Positions 1 to 9,127 are shown, counted from the first letter of the stretch. The stretch is DNA of 64,000 bases from Pseudomonas sp. G34 (GCF_031119625.1 NZ_JAVHZV010000006.1:52026-116025); one strand, 5' to 3'. Numbers and translations: made by a program. Notes: a model not told the origin generated them from the letters alone.

Positions 1-551
1 TCGTGCATCGGCACCGCGGCGCGATCCTGCTCGGCGGCGCACAGGGCGATCTTGAATTTGCGCGGCAGGAACAGGAATTCCGGGTTGACCGTCGACCACT
101 GCCGGAGGATCTCGGCCAGCGGCCGCGGGTCGAGCAACTCGTCGGCCGCCACCCCGGCGAAGGCTTCGGTGGTGATGTTGCGTACACAGTTGCCGGAGGT
201 CTGGATAGCGTGCATCTCGACCTCGGCCAGGCGCTCGAGAATGTCCGGCACCTGCTCCAGTTCGATCCAGTTGAACTGGATGTTCTGCCGCGTGGTGAAG
301 TGGCCGTAGTCGCGGTCGTAGTCCCGCGCGATGCTGGCCAGGGTGCGCAACTGGCGTGCCGACAGGGTGCCGTAGGGAATCGCCACGCGCAGCATGTAGG
401 CGTGCTTCTGCAGGTACAGGCCGTTGTGCAGGCGCAGCGGCAGGAATTCCTCCTCGCTCAGCTCGCCGCTGAGGCGCCGTTGCACCTGGTCGCGAAACTG
501 CGCGACCCGTTCGCGCACCAGCGCATGGTCGTATTCGTCGTAGTGATACAT
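1..551 (-). CDS. cysI: Sulfite/nitrite reductase hemoprotein (CysI-type), 5' part only
   Basis: The first 183 codons are present and the gene runs off the left edge. The protein starts MYHYDEYDHALVRERV and contains YGHFTTRQNIQFNW, the ferredoxin-like half-domain that binds substrate in sulfite and assimilatory nitrite reductases, then TSGNCVRNIT. The siroheme/4Fe-4S cysteines lie outside the window. The family reduces sulfite to sulfide in cysteine biosynthesis in the cytoplasm. The ATG at 551 is the first start in the frame and agrees with the usual Pseudomonas N-terminus. The gene is divergent from the MocR-type regulator at 837; the shared 285-bp region carries three ATATCAGA-type motifs. 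Confidence 0.9.
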   Translation of the reverse strand, partial: MYHYDEYDHALVRERVAQFRDQVQRRLSGELSEEEFLPLRLHNGLYLQKHAYMLRVAIPYGTLSARQLRTLASIARDYDRDYGHFTTRQNIQFNWIELEQVPDILERLAEVEMHAIQTSGNCVRNITTEAFAGVAADELLDPRPLAEILRQWSTVNPEFLFLPRKFKIALCAAEQDRAAVPMH

Positions 552-646
552 GAGAGGCCCCTTGCGCCGTGGAACGCGGCAGACAGGGCCGCCACTATGG
601 GCAAGCGGGCCAAATCAAAACAGCCTCAGATAATTCGCAAAAAACC

Positions 647-769
647 ATATCAGATGGATTTCTGCAGATCGTATCCAGCGCTATCTACTTGGATTTATTG
701 GCGGGAAAGCACCAGTTGACAGGCGCCTCTGTCTGATATGCAAAAATCATCGATCCCTATATCTGATAT
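647..769. promoter_or_regulatory. Repeated ATCTGATAT motifs in the cysI/MocR divergent promoter region
   Basis: ATATCAGAT lies at 647-655 and its exact reverse complement ATCTGATAT at 761-769. An eight-base match, TCTGATAT, lies at 732-739. The two same-orientation copies are 30 bp apart (about three helical turns). MocR-family regulators usually bind paired direct or inverted repeats next to their own gene, so these are the obvious candidate operators. Binding by the adjacent regulator is inferred. Confidence 0.5.
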
Positions 770-836
770 CTTCTGTAACATCTCTCGCCCAGCGCACTGT
801 CGCTGCACCACCCACTCATTGCGCATCGGGTACGCC

Positions 837-2246
837 ATGAAACGCTACGAAAAACTCGCCGACGAGATCGCCGCCCTGATCCGCTCGGGCCTGTTGGCGC
901 CCGGCGAGAAAGTACCCTCGGTGCGCCACGCCAGCCGCACCTACGGCGTCAGCGCTTCCACCGTATTCCAGGCTTATTACCTGCTCGAGGATCGCGGTCT
1001 GATCCAGGCGCGTGCGCGCTCCGGCTATTTCGTGTGCGAGCACGCCAAGCGCCCGCTGCACGAACCGCAGCAGCGCACCGGCGCCGCGCAGGCGACCGAC
1101 GTGGACGTCAGCGAACTGGTGTTCTCGGTGCTCGGTTCGCTGAAGGATCCGCACACCGTGCCGTTCGGCTCGGCGTTCCCCAGCCCGGAGCTGTTCCCGC
1201 TGCCACGCCTGGCCCGCTCCATGGCGCAGAGCGTGCGCGACATGCCCAGCCACGCGGTGATCGCCGACATGACCGAGGGCAACCCTGATCTGCGCCGGCA
1301 GATCGCCCTGCGCTACATGCTCAGCGGCGTGCGCCTGCCGCTGGAAGAACTGGTGATCACCACCGGCGCCATGGAAGCGCTCAACCTGTGCCTGCAGTCG
1401 GTGACCGAGCCCGGCGACCTGGTGGCCATCGAGAGCCCGGCGTTCTACGCCACGTTGCAGGTGCTGGAGCGGCTCAAGCTCAAGGCCGTGGAAATCCCCG
1501 TGCACCCGCGCGAAGGCATCGACCTGGACAGCCTGGCCGACAGCCTGCAGCGCCTGCCGATCAAGGCCTGCTGGTTCATGAGCAGTCTGCAGAACCCGCT
1601 CGGCGCGAGCATGAGCGACGCCAAGAAGGCAGGGCTCTATGAACTGCTGCAGCGCCATCAGGTGCCGCTGATCGAAGACGACGTGTACGCCGAACTGCAT
1701 TACGGCGCCCAGCCGCCAAAGCCGGTAAAGAGCTTCGACCGCGAAGGGCTGGTGATGCACTGCGGCTCGTTTTCCAAATGCCTGGCGCCCGGTTACCGGG
1801 TCGGCTGGGTGGCCGGCGGGCGCTACGCCCAGCGCATCGCGCGGCTCAAGCTGATGACCACCATCTCGCCTTCGGTACCCGCCCAGGCGGCACTGGCCGA
1901 CTACCTGCTGCATGGCGGTTACGACCGCCACTTGCGCAAGCTGCGCCACCAGCTGGAAAGCCAGCAGGGCTCGATGCTCGCCTCGGCCGCGCGGCACTTC
2001 CCGGCGGACACCCGGGTGACGCGGCCCAGTGGGGGCTACTTTCTGTGGTTCGAGTTTTCCGAGCGCGTCGACGCCCTGCAGCTGTTCCGCCTGGCGCTGG
2101 CCCAGGGCATCAGCCTGGCGCCGGGGCCGATCTTCTCGGCCACTCGCGGCTTCGGCCATTGCGCGCGGCTCAACCACGGCCACCCGTGGAACGCCGGGAG
2201 CGAACAGGCCATGGCAACCCTGGGACGGATCATCGCCTCGTTCTGA
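837..2246 (+). CDS. MocR/PdxR-type transcriptional regulator (GntR HTH fused to class I aminotransferase)
   Basis: A 469-residue protein. The N-terminal winged helix (about 1-75, KLADEIAALIRSGLLAPGEK then GVSASTVFQAYYLLEDRGLI) is a GntR HTH. It is fused to a fold-type I aminotransferase-like domain with the PLP-lysine motif GSFSKCLAPGYRVGW. MocR proteins use PLP as an effector sensor rather than as an enzyme cofactor. I chose the ATG at 837 because the frame upstream (ATG at 738) encodes sequence unlike the family and the HTH begins directly after 837. Divergent from cysI. The target is unknown; cysI or the gene itself are candidates because of the repeated motifs between them. Confidence 0.85.
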   Translation: MKRYEKLADEIAALIRSGLLAPGEKVPSVRHASRTYGVSASTVFQAYYLLEDRGLIQARARSGYFVCEHAKRPLHEPQQRTGAAQATDVDVSELVFSVLGSLKDPHTVPFGSAFPSPELFPLPRLARSMAQSVRDMPSHAVIADMTEGNPDLRRQIALRYMLSGVRLPLEELVITTGAMEALNLCLQSVTEPGDLVAIESPAFYATLQVLERLKLKAVEIPVHPREGIDLDSLADSLQRLPIKACWFMSSLQNPLGASMSDAKKAGLYELLQRHQVPLIEDDVYAELHYGAQPPKPVKSFDREGLVMHCGSFSKCLAPGYRVGWVAGGRYAQRIARLKLMTTISPSVPAQAALADYLLHGGYDRHLRKLRHQLESQQGSMLASAARHFPADTRVTRPSGGYFLWFEFSERVDALQLFRLALAQGISLAPGPIFSATRGFGHCARLNHGHPWNAGSEQAMATLGRIIASF

Positions 2247-2351
2247 GCCGCAGATGTGCGCCACGCCCAGTCTGTTGTGCGCAGCGGCCAGCCGATAGGC
2301 AGCGGTGGGAAAACCTGCCCTAATGGCGGTTTTCATCGCCCAGGATCAGCC

Positions 2352-3404
2352 ATGACCCGTAGCACCCTTGCCCTGCTCGTTGCCCTGGCCGCGAGCAGCG
2401 CCAGCGCCGCCGAACAGGTGCCGCTGTACAGCAACCTCAAGGACTGGCTGGTGGCGTGCGACAACACCCGCCAGTGCACGGCGATATCCAACGCGGCCGA
2501 GAACCAAGCCGACGCCACACCGACGTGGAGCCTGAGCGTTTCCCGCGAGGCTGGCCCCGAGGGCGCGGTGCGCGTCGGGTTATTCAGCTACAACGAAGCC
2601 AGCGGCCAGCCGCTGCTCGATGGCAAGCCGCTGCAGGTGAAGCTGCAGCCAGGCCAGTTGACCGAGGGCGCGGTGCCCGAGGTGTACAACGCCCAGGGAG
2701 CCGCCGCCGAAGCGCTGATCGCCGAGCTGCGAAATGGCCAGAGGCTGCTGCTGCCCACCGCCCATGGCAACGCCGTGACCTCGCTCAACGGCATGAGCGC
2801 GGCGCTGCTGCTGATGGATTCGGTACAGGGCCGCCTGGGCACCACCACGGCGCTGCTGCGCAAGGGCAGCAACCCGGCGAGCAGCGTACCAACTGCCCCG
2901 GCCGCGCCTCCTGCACCAACCTGGCAGGCGCCCAAGCCGCTGAGCGATGCCGACAGCAAGCGCGTGCTGGCCGCGGTGCGCGAGGCGATGCGCAGCGACT
3001 GGCAGCCCGAGATGTATGAGGACGGGCTCCCAGAGGGCCAGGCCTTCGCCCTCAGTGACCGCGAGGCACTGGTCATCCTCAAGACCGGCTGCGGCGCCTA
3101 CAACTGCAACTACAGTCTGTACCAGGCGCCGCTCGACCATCCGCAGCAGGCGCGCAAGGCGAGCATCGCCGAAATACCCGTCTTCGAGGATCTGCCACCC
3201 AATGGCAGCGTCGGGTTCGACCCGGCCAGTGGTGACCTGAGCAGTTTCACATTGGCCATGGGCATGGGTGGCTGCGGCTTCACCCAGCGCTGGCGTTACG
3301 ACGGCAAGGGCTTCGCGCCGATCCACGCCAGCATGCTGGGCACCTGTATCGGCCTGGATTCGGCCTACTGGCCGGTGCTGTGGCGCACTGCCGAGAAGCG
3401 CTGA
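2352..3404 (+). CDS. DUF1176 family exported protein
   Basis: A 350-residue protein with a clear signal peptide (MTRSTLALLVALAASSASAA) and the DUF1176 pattern: an N-terminal NLKDWLVACDNTRQCTA motif and several paired cysteines later, including TGCGAYNCNY and GMGGCGF. The linker near 190-205 is rich in Ala/Pro. The family is periplasmic and of unknown function. The ATG at 2352 starts the signal peptide; upstream in-frame codons give no sensible N-terminus. The 3' end runs 40 bp into the convergent membrane-protein gene at 3365. Confidence 0.8.
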   Translation: MTRSTLALLVALAASSASAAEQVPLYSNLKDWLVACDNTRQCTAISNAAENQADATPTWSLSVSREAGPEGAVRVGLFSYNEASGQPLLDGKPLQVKLQPGQLTEGAVPEVYNAQGAAAEALIAELRNGQRLLLPTAHGNAVTSLNGMSAALLLMDSVQGRLGTTTALLRKGSNPASSVPTAPAAPPAPTWQAPKPLSDADSKRVLAAVREAMRSDWQPEMYEDGLPEGQAFALSDREALVILKTGCGAYNCNYSLYQAPLDHPQQARKASIAEIPVFEDLPPNGSVGFDPASGDLSSFTLAMGMGGCGFTQRWRYDGKGFAPIHASMLGTCIGLDSAYWPVLWRTAEKR

Positions 3405-4033
3405 ACCTCCGGGAACAGCTTGCCCAGGGTGCGGCGCGCCTGCGCCGCCTGCAGGTACTCGTCGAGCAGCCCTGCCAGCTCCTCGAAATCCAGGCGCCTA
3501 CCGTCCAGCATCGGATTGAACAGCCACAGCCGCAGGCGCATGCCAGCGGCGACCGGACGCGCATCCGGCGCGGCCAGCGATTTGAAGCACGGCGGCGCAA
3601 GCCCCGGCACGCGCTGCCCGGCCATCAGCGAGAACACCAGCGCCATGCGCAACGGGCGCTGGTCGATCTCGAACCCATCGAAGCACGCCCAAGGCGTGGC
3701 CTCGCCGGCGTTGGCGAACTGCACGCTGTCGGCGCTCAGCACCATCACGCAACGGCCGTTGCGGCGGCTGAACGCCTCGGCACAGGCGAGCAGCAGCAGA
3801 CCCGCCGCGAGCAGCAAGGCGCCGGGCACCCAGCACAGCCACTGCGCGGAACGCATATGGATCAGACTCGGCAGGCTGACCAGCCAGCCGCCGACGAACA
3901 GCAGCAGCGCGGCCCCAAAGGCGCTGAAGAGCGCTTGCCCGGAGGCCCGCTCGTGGATTTCGCAACGCTGCTGCGGGCCGTCGGCGTGAGCCTGAAGTTC
4001 GCTCAGCAGCGCCTGGCGGCTGGCATCATCCAT
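3365..4033 (-). CDS. Membrane protein of unknown function, tandem relative of the upstream gene
   Basis: A 222-residue protein. It has a short soluble N-terminus, a hairpin of two membrane segments (about 38-60 and 68-88) and a cytoplasmic C-terminal domain. The C-terminal helix LAGLLDEYLQAAQARRTLG closely resembles LAALLTAYVQAALAQQQLD in the gene just upstream. The shared layout points to an ancient tandem duplication. The ATG at 4033 overlaps the stop of the upstream gene by eight bases (ATGGATGA), so the two are probably translationally coupled. I do not recognise a functional family. Confidence 0.7.
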   Translation of the reverse strand: MDDASRQALLSELQAHADGPQQRCEIHERASGQALFSAFGAALLLFVGGWLVSLPSLIHMRSAQWLCWVPGALLLAAGLLLLACAEAFSRRNGRCVMVLSADSVQFANAGEATPWACFDGFEIDQRPLRMALVFSLMAGQRVPGLAPPCFKSLAAPDARPVAAGMRLRLWLFNPMLDGRRLDFEELAGLLDEYLQAAQARRTLGKLFPEVQRFSAVRHSTGQ

Positions 4034-4667
4034 GTTGTTTCAGGGCATCGAGCTGCTGCTGGGCCAGGGCGGCTTGCACGTAGGCGGTCAGCAGCGCGGC
4101 CAGGTCATCGATAGCGAGCTTGCTGCCACCGCTGGCCACGCCGGCGGAGTTGATGCGCACATGCGGCCGAGGCTTTTTCAGCACCATCGCCTGGTTGCCG
4201 AACAGCACCGATACCGGGCGATGGGTGGGCAGCACAGCGGTTTCGCTCAGGGTCAGCTTCTGCAGGGTTACCAGGCCTTCGTCCTTGACGAATACGTCGA
4301 CCACATCGGTCAGGTCGATGGGCCCGCTGAGTGCGCTGTGCTGCAGTTCGCGGCGGGTCAGGCGCATGAACACCTCGCGGCCGGCGTTGCGGTGCTGCCA
4401 GGTGAGCAACAGGAAGAACAGCGTCAAGAAGCCACCGCAAATCATCAGGCCGGTCTTGCCGATACTGAAGCCGCCCCACAGGATGCCCAGCGCGCCCAGG
4501 GTCAGCACCGGACCGAGTACCCAGTAACGCTTGGTGTTGGTGAACTCCATCTGCTCCGGCACCCGCTCGATGACCTGGGTGAGTTCGGCGATCACGGCGT
4601 CGCGCTGGGCACCACGCGGGTAGGCAGTGCCTTCACCGGAGAAGTTGGACGACTGGGGCTGGCTCAT
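4026..4667 (-). CDS. Membrane protein of unknown function, first gene of a tandem pair
   Basis: A 213-residue protein. A soluble N-terminal 45 residues is followed by two membrane segments (about 48-68 and 70-88, starting YWVLGPVLTLGALGILWGGF) and a cytoplasmic domain of about 120 residues ending in an amphipathic helix (LAALLTAYVQAALAQQQLDA). No catalytic motif is visible. It shares topology and C-terminal helix with the next gene, which it overlaps by eight bases. The pair probably forms a two-gene operon read leftward. Function unknown. Confidence 0.7.
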   Translation of the reverse strand: MSQPQSSNFSGEGTAYPRGAQRDAVIAELTQVIERVPEQMEFTNTKRYWVLGPVLTLGALGILWGGFSIGKTGLMICGGFLTLFFLLLTWQHRNAGREVFMRLTRRELQHSALSGPIDLTDVVDVFVKDEGLVTLQKLTLSETAVLPTHRPVSVLFGNQAMVLKKPRPHVRINSAGVASGGSKLAIDDLAALLTAYVQAALAQQQLDALKQHG

Positions 4668-4794
4668 CGGAAAAATCCTCGCATAGACATGATGCCAGGA
4701 TTATCCGATTCGCCGCACAGCCTGGGCAGCGCAGCGGCTGCTACTCACAACAATCAGCCGCCCGCTCGAAACTCTGCCGTCCGCGCCAAGCGTG

Positions 4795-5223
4795 TCACTG
4801 GCCCTGCAGGTAGTCGGTAAGAAAGGCCTGGGCGTTGCCCTGCTCCGAGAGGCTGTTGTCATAGCCGACCATCAAGGGCTTCGCCTCACCCGGCAGGTAC
4901 AGCTCGCCCCAGCCGTTGCGCACCAGTAGCACCACGAACTTGTTGCCATCGACCTGGGTGCTGTAACGCGTGTCGTCGGCATTTTTTTCCACATCCATAC
5001 GCTGGATACGCATGTCCCAGCCATGGTCCACGCCTTCGACCTGCACCAGGGCCCGGTTCTCGCTCCGTGCGCCGATGCGCAAGGTCCACACCTTCACGCC
5101 CTGCTCGCCGGAAAACGCCACCACCTTGGGCGCCACCTCCGGACGCTCCTCGGCCTGTACAAAACCGCTGGCAAGCGCCAGCAGCATGGCCAGCAACGCG
5201 GTACTTCTCGCGAAAATCATCAT
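4795..5223 (-). CDS. Small exported protein of unknown function
   Basis: A 142-residue protein with a signal peptide (MMIFARSTALLAMLLALASG, cleavage near VQAEE). The mature part is about 120 residues, rich in beta-type sequence, with no cysteines and no motif I recognise. I placed the start at 5223 rather than at the upstream ATG (5259) because a GGGAG ribosome-binding site lies about seven bases before it and the signal peptide begins there. It is the leftward neighbour of the AraC regulator; the spacing gives no sign of co-transcription. Confidence 0.65.
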   Translation of the reverse strand: MMIFARSTALLAMLLALASGFVQAEERPEVAPKVVAFSGEQGVKVWTLRIGARSENRALVQVEGVDHGWDMRIQRMDVEKNADDTRYSTQVDGNKFVVLLVRNGWGELYLPGEAKPLMVGYDNSLSEQGNAQAFLTDYLQGQ

Positions 5224-5377
5224 GCATCTACTCCCGTTGAAATCGACCATTGAAATCAACGTGATGCAGCGTGGCTAGCAGCACAGCCGCGGCCCACAAC
5301 AATAAAGCGCTCGATCACAATGACTGACGGTCGAAGGTCGATCGCAGTAAGATGTCAAAGTGTGTCGACCGCCACCC

Positions 5378-6343
5378 ATGGATACGCCCTTCCCGATGCA
5401 ACGCTGGACCCCTTACCTGGACACGCAATTCTGCTTCGACCATCCCTCCGCGCTGGCCAAGGCAGGGGTGTTCGACCCCAGCACCCCGCGGGTGATGGGC
5501 AGTGCCATCGGTCACTACCGCGCGCGCACCGTGCGCCCGCACCTGCAGTATTTCGACTGCGACCTGCAGTTCCCCGAGCCGCTGCGCATTCACAAGGTAC
5601 TGCCCGGCAGCCTGTGCATCGTGCAGGTGCTCGACGGCAAATGGGAGCACCGGGTTGACGGGCAACTGCACCGCTACACGCCCGGCACGCCCCGTGTGCT
5701 GGGCGTCAGCGAATGCATGGAGGCGGTCGATCAGTTGCCGGCCGGCAGCCACGCGCGCATGGCCGGGCTGCGCATCGCCGGCGACTACCTGCATGAACTG
5801 GCCGAAGCGGACCCTGACCTGCAACCGCTGCTCGGCCTGCTCGACGACGGCATCCGTTTTACCGAGCTGCAGCGCTGCAAGGCACTCGGCGGGCTGCTGC
5901 AACGGCTTTACCAATCGCCCTATCACGGCGCCTTGGAACGCCTGCATCAGGAGAGCCTGAGCCTGGCCGTGCTGGTGGAGCTGGCCGCACACTTCAAGGG
6001 CCGTACCACGGCCGCGCCGCAGCCGGTTCGCGGCCAGCGCGACCTGGCCCATGAAGCGCGCCGGTTGCTCGATGCCAGCCTGGAACAGCCGCCGGGCAGC
6101 CAGGCCCTGGCGCAGCAGCTGGGGGTCGGCGAAACCACCTTGCGCCGGGCCTTCGCCCAGGTATTCGGTCAATCCATGCTGCAGTACGTGCGCCAGCAGC
6201 GCATGGAGCTGGCCCGCACGCTGCTACGCCAGCGCAAATGGCAGGTGGCGCAGATCGCCTATCGCCTGGGCTACACCAGCCCGGCCAACTTCAGCCATGC
6301 GTACCGCGCGCATTTCGGCCACCCACCGGGGGCGGAACGCTAG
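5378..6343 (+). CDS. AraC/XylS-family transcriptional regulator, PchR-like
   Basis: About 321 residues. The N-terminal 210 residues form a ligand-sensing part (FDPSTPRVMGSAIGHYRA). The C-terminal double HTH of AraC proteins follows: LAQQLGVGETTLRRAFAQVF and then VAQIAYRLGYTSPANFSHAY. The C-terminal pattern resembles siderophore-type regulators such as PchR. A GTG at 5360 and ATGs at 5378 and 5396 are all possible starts, and none has a convincing ribosome-binding site. I use 5378. No siderophore gene is adjacent, so the inducer cannot be named. Confidence 0.75.
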   Translation: MDTPFPMQRWTPYLDTQFCFDHPSALAKAGVFDPSTPRVMGSAIGHYRARTVRPHLQYFDCDLQFPEPLRIHKVLPGSLCIVQVLDGKWEHRVDGQLHRYTPGTPRVLGVSECMEAVDQLPAGSHARMAGLRIAGDYLHELAEADPDLQPLLGLLDDGIRFTELQRCKALGGLLQRLYQSPYHGALERLHQESLSLAVLVELAAHFKGRTTAAPQPVRGQRDLAHEARRLLDASLEQPPGSQALAQQLGVGETTLRRAFAQVFGQSMLQYVRQQRMELARTLLRQRKWQVAQIAYRLGYTSPANFSHAYRAHFGHPPGAER

Positions 6344-6640
6344 CGAAGCGGCGCGCGCGTCACTGACGCGACCGGTTCAGAAGCCTTTTACCGGGTGTGC
6401 CGGAGCAAGGAGCAACTTCGCCAATCTGCTCTAGACTCGATAAGGTAAAAGCCGCTCGGAGACAGGGCGGCGCGGCGCATGAATCGAGTCGGGGGCATGC
6501 TTCAGCACCAGTTGCCGAGAGCATCACTCTTCACCAAGACCGGATAGGGCGAAGCCGGGGCCCTGCTGTCATCCAGGCCCGGTCACCCGACGTGCGCGCA
6601 CCTGAATACTGGATCGTCCACATGCTCAGCAGGTGTCCCT
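6344..6640 (+). other. 297-bp gap / probable 5' leader of the chemoreceptor gene
   Basis: No credible gene. GACTCGAT (6434-6441) pairs perfectly with ATCGAGTC (6483-6490), and the 41 bases between contain a further GCCGC/GCGGC helix. GACCGG (6538-6543) pairs with CCGGTC (6579-6584). These could form a folded leader RNA, but they do not match a riboswitch class I can name. Confidence 0.35.
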
Positions 6641-8296
6641 ATGCCCCCCTCTGCCCTTCGCCTCTCCACACGCAGTCTGCTTTATGCCAGTTACGCCTGC
6701 CTGCTGGCGCTGATGCTGCTGATTGCCGGCGTCTCGCTGTATAACCTCACCACCGCCGACCGCGAATTCTCCACCTATATCGGCGGCGTCGAGGCCCGCG
6801 CGCGCCTGGCCAGCAAGCTCAGCGATACGGTGAAGAGCCGGGCCATCGAGCTTCGCAACCTGGCGCTCAATACCGCGCCGGCAGAGCGCGAGAGCAAGCG
6901 CGGCGCAATCGAAGCGCGCGAGAAGCAGGTGGACGATAGCCTCGCGGCACTACGCCAGGCCATCGCCACGCATAGCGATGTATCGGCCGAAGGCCGGGAA
7001 ATAATGGCGCACATCGAAGCGCTCGAGGGGCGGTACCGCCCGGTGGCCCACACCATTGCCGAACACCTGTTCAAGGGCGAGGATGCCGAGGCCCTGCGCA
7101 TGGTCAGCGAACAGTGCACGCCGCTGCTCGAGGAGTTGACCGGGGTGATCGACCAATACCTGGCCTACACCACCGCGGTGGCCGATCAACGGGTTGCCGA
7201 CAACGAGGCGCACTCGCAGCACCAGCGCAACATTCTGCTGGTCATCACCGCATCGAGTTTCATCCTCGCGGCCGTGCTGGGCCACCTGATCAGTCGCTCA
7301 CTGCTGCGCTCCCTGGGTGCCGAACCCAAGGACCTCAACCAGATCGCCCAACGCGTCGCCGAGGGCGACCTGCGTGCCACGGAACAGCCCCGGGCGGGTT
7401 CACAGGACAGCGTGCTCTCGGCATTGCAGCGCATGCAAACGAACCTGCGCGAGGTGACTCAGGGCATCGACAGTTCCTCACGCACCGTTGCCCACTCCAG
7501 CCAGGAACTGAGCGAATCGAGCCTGCGCAATGCCGAGAGCGTTGCCCAGGCCCAGCGCGAGGTAGAGCATATCGTCACCGCGGTGCATGAAATGGCAACA
7601 ACGGTTCAGGATGTAGCGCGCAACGCCGAGTCAGCCGCCCAGGCGGCCGGCGAGGCCGATGAAGCCGCGCTGCTGAGCCAGCACAAGGCCGGCCAGGCGG
7701 TAAACCTGATAGGCGAGCTGGCGAAGGTGATCGACAGCTCCAGTGAGGCCATGGCGCGGTTGAAAACCGAAAGTACCAACATTGGCAGCGTGCTTGACGT
7801 GATCAAATCGGTGGCCGACCAGACCAACCTGCTGGCGCTCAACGCCGCCATTGAAGCGGCCCGGGCCGGCGAAGCAGGCAGGGGCTTTGCCGTGGTTGCC
7901 GACGAAGTACGCAGCCTGGCCCGGCGTACCCAGCAAGCCACCGCCGAGATCGAGGGGCTGATCGCCAGCCTGCAGGCGATTGCTGACGAAACGGCGGGCT
8001 ACATGCAACGCTGCCAGGACTCCAGCAGCCAATCGGTAGGTGGAGTATCCGAAGCGGGTGAGGCGGTGGCGCGGATCGTGGCGATGATCGAGCGCATCAA
8101 CGGCATGAACCAGCAGATCGCCACGGCGGCCGAGCAGCAGAGCGCGGTCGCCGAGGAAATCAGCCGTGGTGTGGTGTCCATGCGCGACAGCACCGAGCAA
8201 TCCGCGGCGGCCTTTCAGCACGCCCAGCAGGAAAGCGAAAGCCTGGCGCGGATCAGCGAGGCGCTCAGGCAGAACATCGCGCGCTTTCGTCTTTGA
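6641..8296 (+). CDS. Methyl-accepting chemotaxis protein
   Basis: A 551-residue inner-membrane chemoreceptor. TM1 lies at about 14-36. It is followed by a periplasmic four-helix-bundle sensor (about 37-190), TM2 (about 195-216, [20 protein letters not shown]), a HAMP-like linker and a long cytoplasmic coiled coil. The kinase-contact tip [20 protein letters not shown], near residue 405, is intact. No C-terminal CheR pentapeptide is present. The ATG at 6641 is preceded by AGCAGG. It converges with the PilJ/NarX-domain protein at 8354. The ligand is unknown. Confidence 0.9.
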   Translation: MPPSALRLSTRSLLYASYACLLALMLLIAGVSLYNLTTADREFSTYIGGVEARARLASKLSDTVKSRAIELRNLALNTAPAERESKRGAIEAREKQVDDSLAALRQAIATHSDVSAEGREIMAHIEALEGRYRPVAHTIAEHLFKGEDAEALRMVSEQCTPLLEELTGVIDQYLAYTTAVADQRVADNEAHSQHQRNILLVITASSFILAAVLGHLISRSLLRSLGAEPKDLNQIAQRVAEGDLRATEQPRAGSQDSVLSALQRMQTNLREVTQGIDSSSRTVAHSSQELSESSLRNAESVAQAQREVEHIVTAVHEMATTVQDVARNAESAAQAAGEADEAALLSQHKAGQAVNLIGELAKVIDSSSEAMARLKTESTNIGSVLDVIKSVADQTNLLALNAAIEAARAGEAGRGFAVVADEVRSLARRTQQATAEIEGLIASLQAIADETAGYMQRCQDSSSQSVGGVSEAGEAVARIVAMIERINGMNQQIATAAEQQSAVAEEISRGVVSMRDSTEQSAAAFQHAQQESESLARISEALRQNIARFRL

Positions 8297-8353
8297 CGGG
8301 CCTCAGTACCGCCTGCGGCAAAGCAGCCTGGCAGGCGGCCGCTTGCCCGCCGC

Positions 8354-9127
8354 TTACAACTGGTCGCCCTTGAGGCCGGCGTAGAGGCGGGTCATTTCGT
8401 TGAGCTGGCGGAACATCGACTCGGCATTCACCGCCACGATGGTCGGCACGAATTCCTTGGAGGCGAAAGCCTTGGTCGCGAACTGCCAGCGCGCGTCGGT
8501 CTTGCGCAGGGCGGCGGCGATCTCCTGGTTCGGCGCGCCAGCGGCCTGCAGCTCCTTCATGATCTGATCGAACTCCTGTACCGACGCCTCGAAGTTGGCA
8601 TCCAGGTTCGGCGCCTGCACGCCCCAGGCGCGGGCCATGTAGAACATCGCGGTGCGCTGGGTAAGCACACGGTTCCAGCCACTGCGGTTGATCGAGTGGG
8701 ACGCGGCGTCGCCGTTGTGCTTCTCGAACAGGTCGGTGACGTGCTGGGTCTGCTTGACCAGTTCTTCGGCCTTGGCCAGCACGGCCGGCGCCTGGGCCTT
8801 GTCCGGCGTGGCGGTGACCATGGGGCGGTAGGCCATCCAGATCACTTCGACCTGCGCCAGGGCGGCCTGCACTTCGCTGTTGGTCGGGTGGGCCTTGAGC
8901 TTGGCGTGGTGATCCTCGAACCGCGCGACGCTGGTGTTGAGCTGCTCGGTGGCATCATCAACCTTCACGTCGGAGCCGATCATCATGTAATCCTTGGCCA
9001 TGATCTGCCCCAGGCTGCGCTGCAGGCCGGCCATGTTCATCGCTTCCAGCGGCGCCATTTCCGCCCAACTGGCGAAACTGACCAGGCCAAGGCCCAGCAC
9101 CAGGGCCTGCACGCAACGTTTGATCAA
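8354..9127 (-). CDS. Exported stand-alone PilJ/NarX-type sensor-domain protein
   Basis: A 257-residue protein with a signal peptide (MIKRCVQALVLGLGLVSFA, cut near SWAE) and two copies of the helical PilJ N-terminal module. The first has AGLQRSLGQIMAKDYMMIG and the second SGWNRVLTQRTAMFYMARAW. In NarX, McpN and PilJ this module sits in the periplasm attached to a transmembrane signalling protein, and in NarX and McpN it binds nitrate. Here no transmembrane or signalling part follows, so the protein is predicted to be free in the periplasm. It converges with a chemoreceptor gene and lies near nirBD. A nitrate-related role is inference. Confidence 0.75.
   Translation of the reverse strand: MIKRCVQALVLGLGLVSFASWAEMAPLEAMNMAGLQRSLGQIMAKDYMMIGSDVKVDDATEQLNTSVARFEDHHAKLKAHPTNSEVQAALAQVEVIWMAYRPMVTATPDKAQAPAVLAKAEELVKQTQHVTDLFEKHNGDAASHSINRSGWNRVLTQRTAMFYMARAWGVQAPNLDANFEASVQEFDQIMKELQAAGAPNQEIAAALRKTDARWQFATKAFASKEFVPTIVAVNAESMFRQLNEMTRLYAGLKGDQL

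Noticed and set aside
738..836. An N-terminal extension of the MocR regulator from the ATG at 738
   Set aside because: The 33 extra residues are unlike GntR proteins and cover the repeated regulatory motifs; the ATG at 837 directly precedes the HTH.
6434..6490. A c-di-GMP (GEMM) riboswitch upstream of the chemoreceptor
   Set aside because: A stretch AAGGTAAA resembles part of the motif, but the conserved GACGCAAAGCC core and the receptor pairing are absent.
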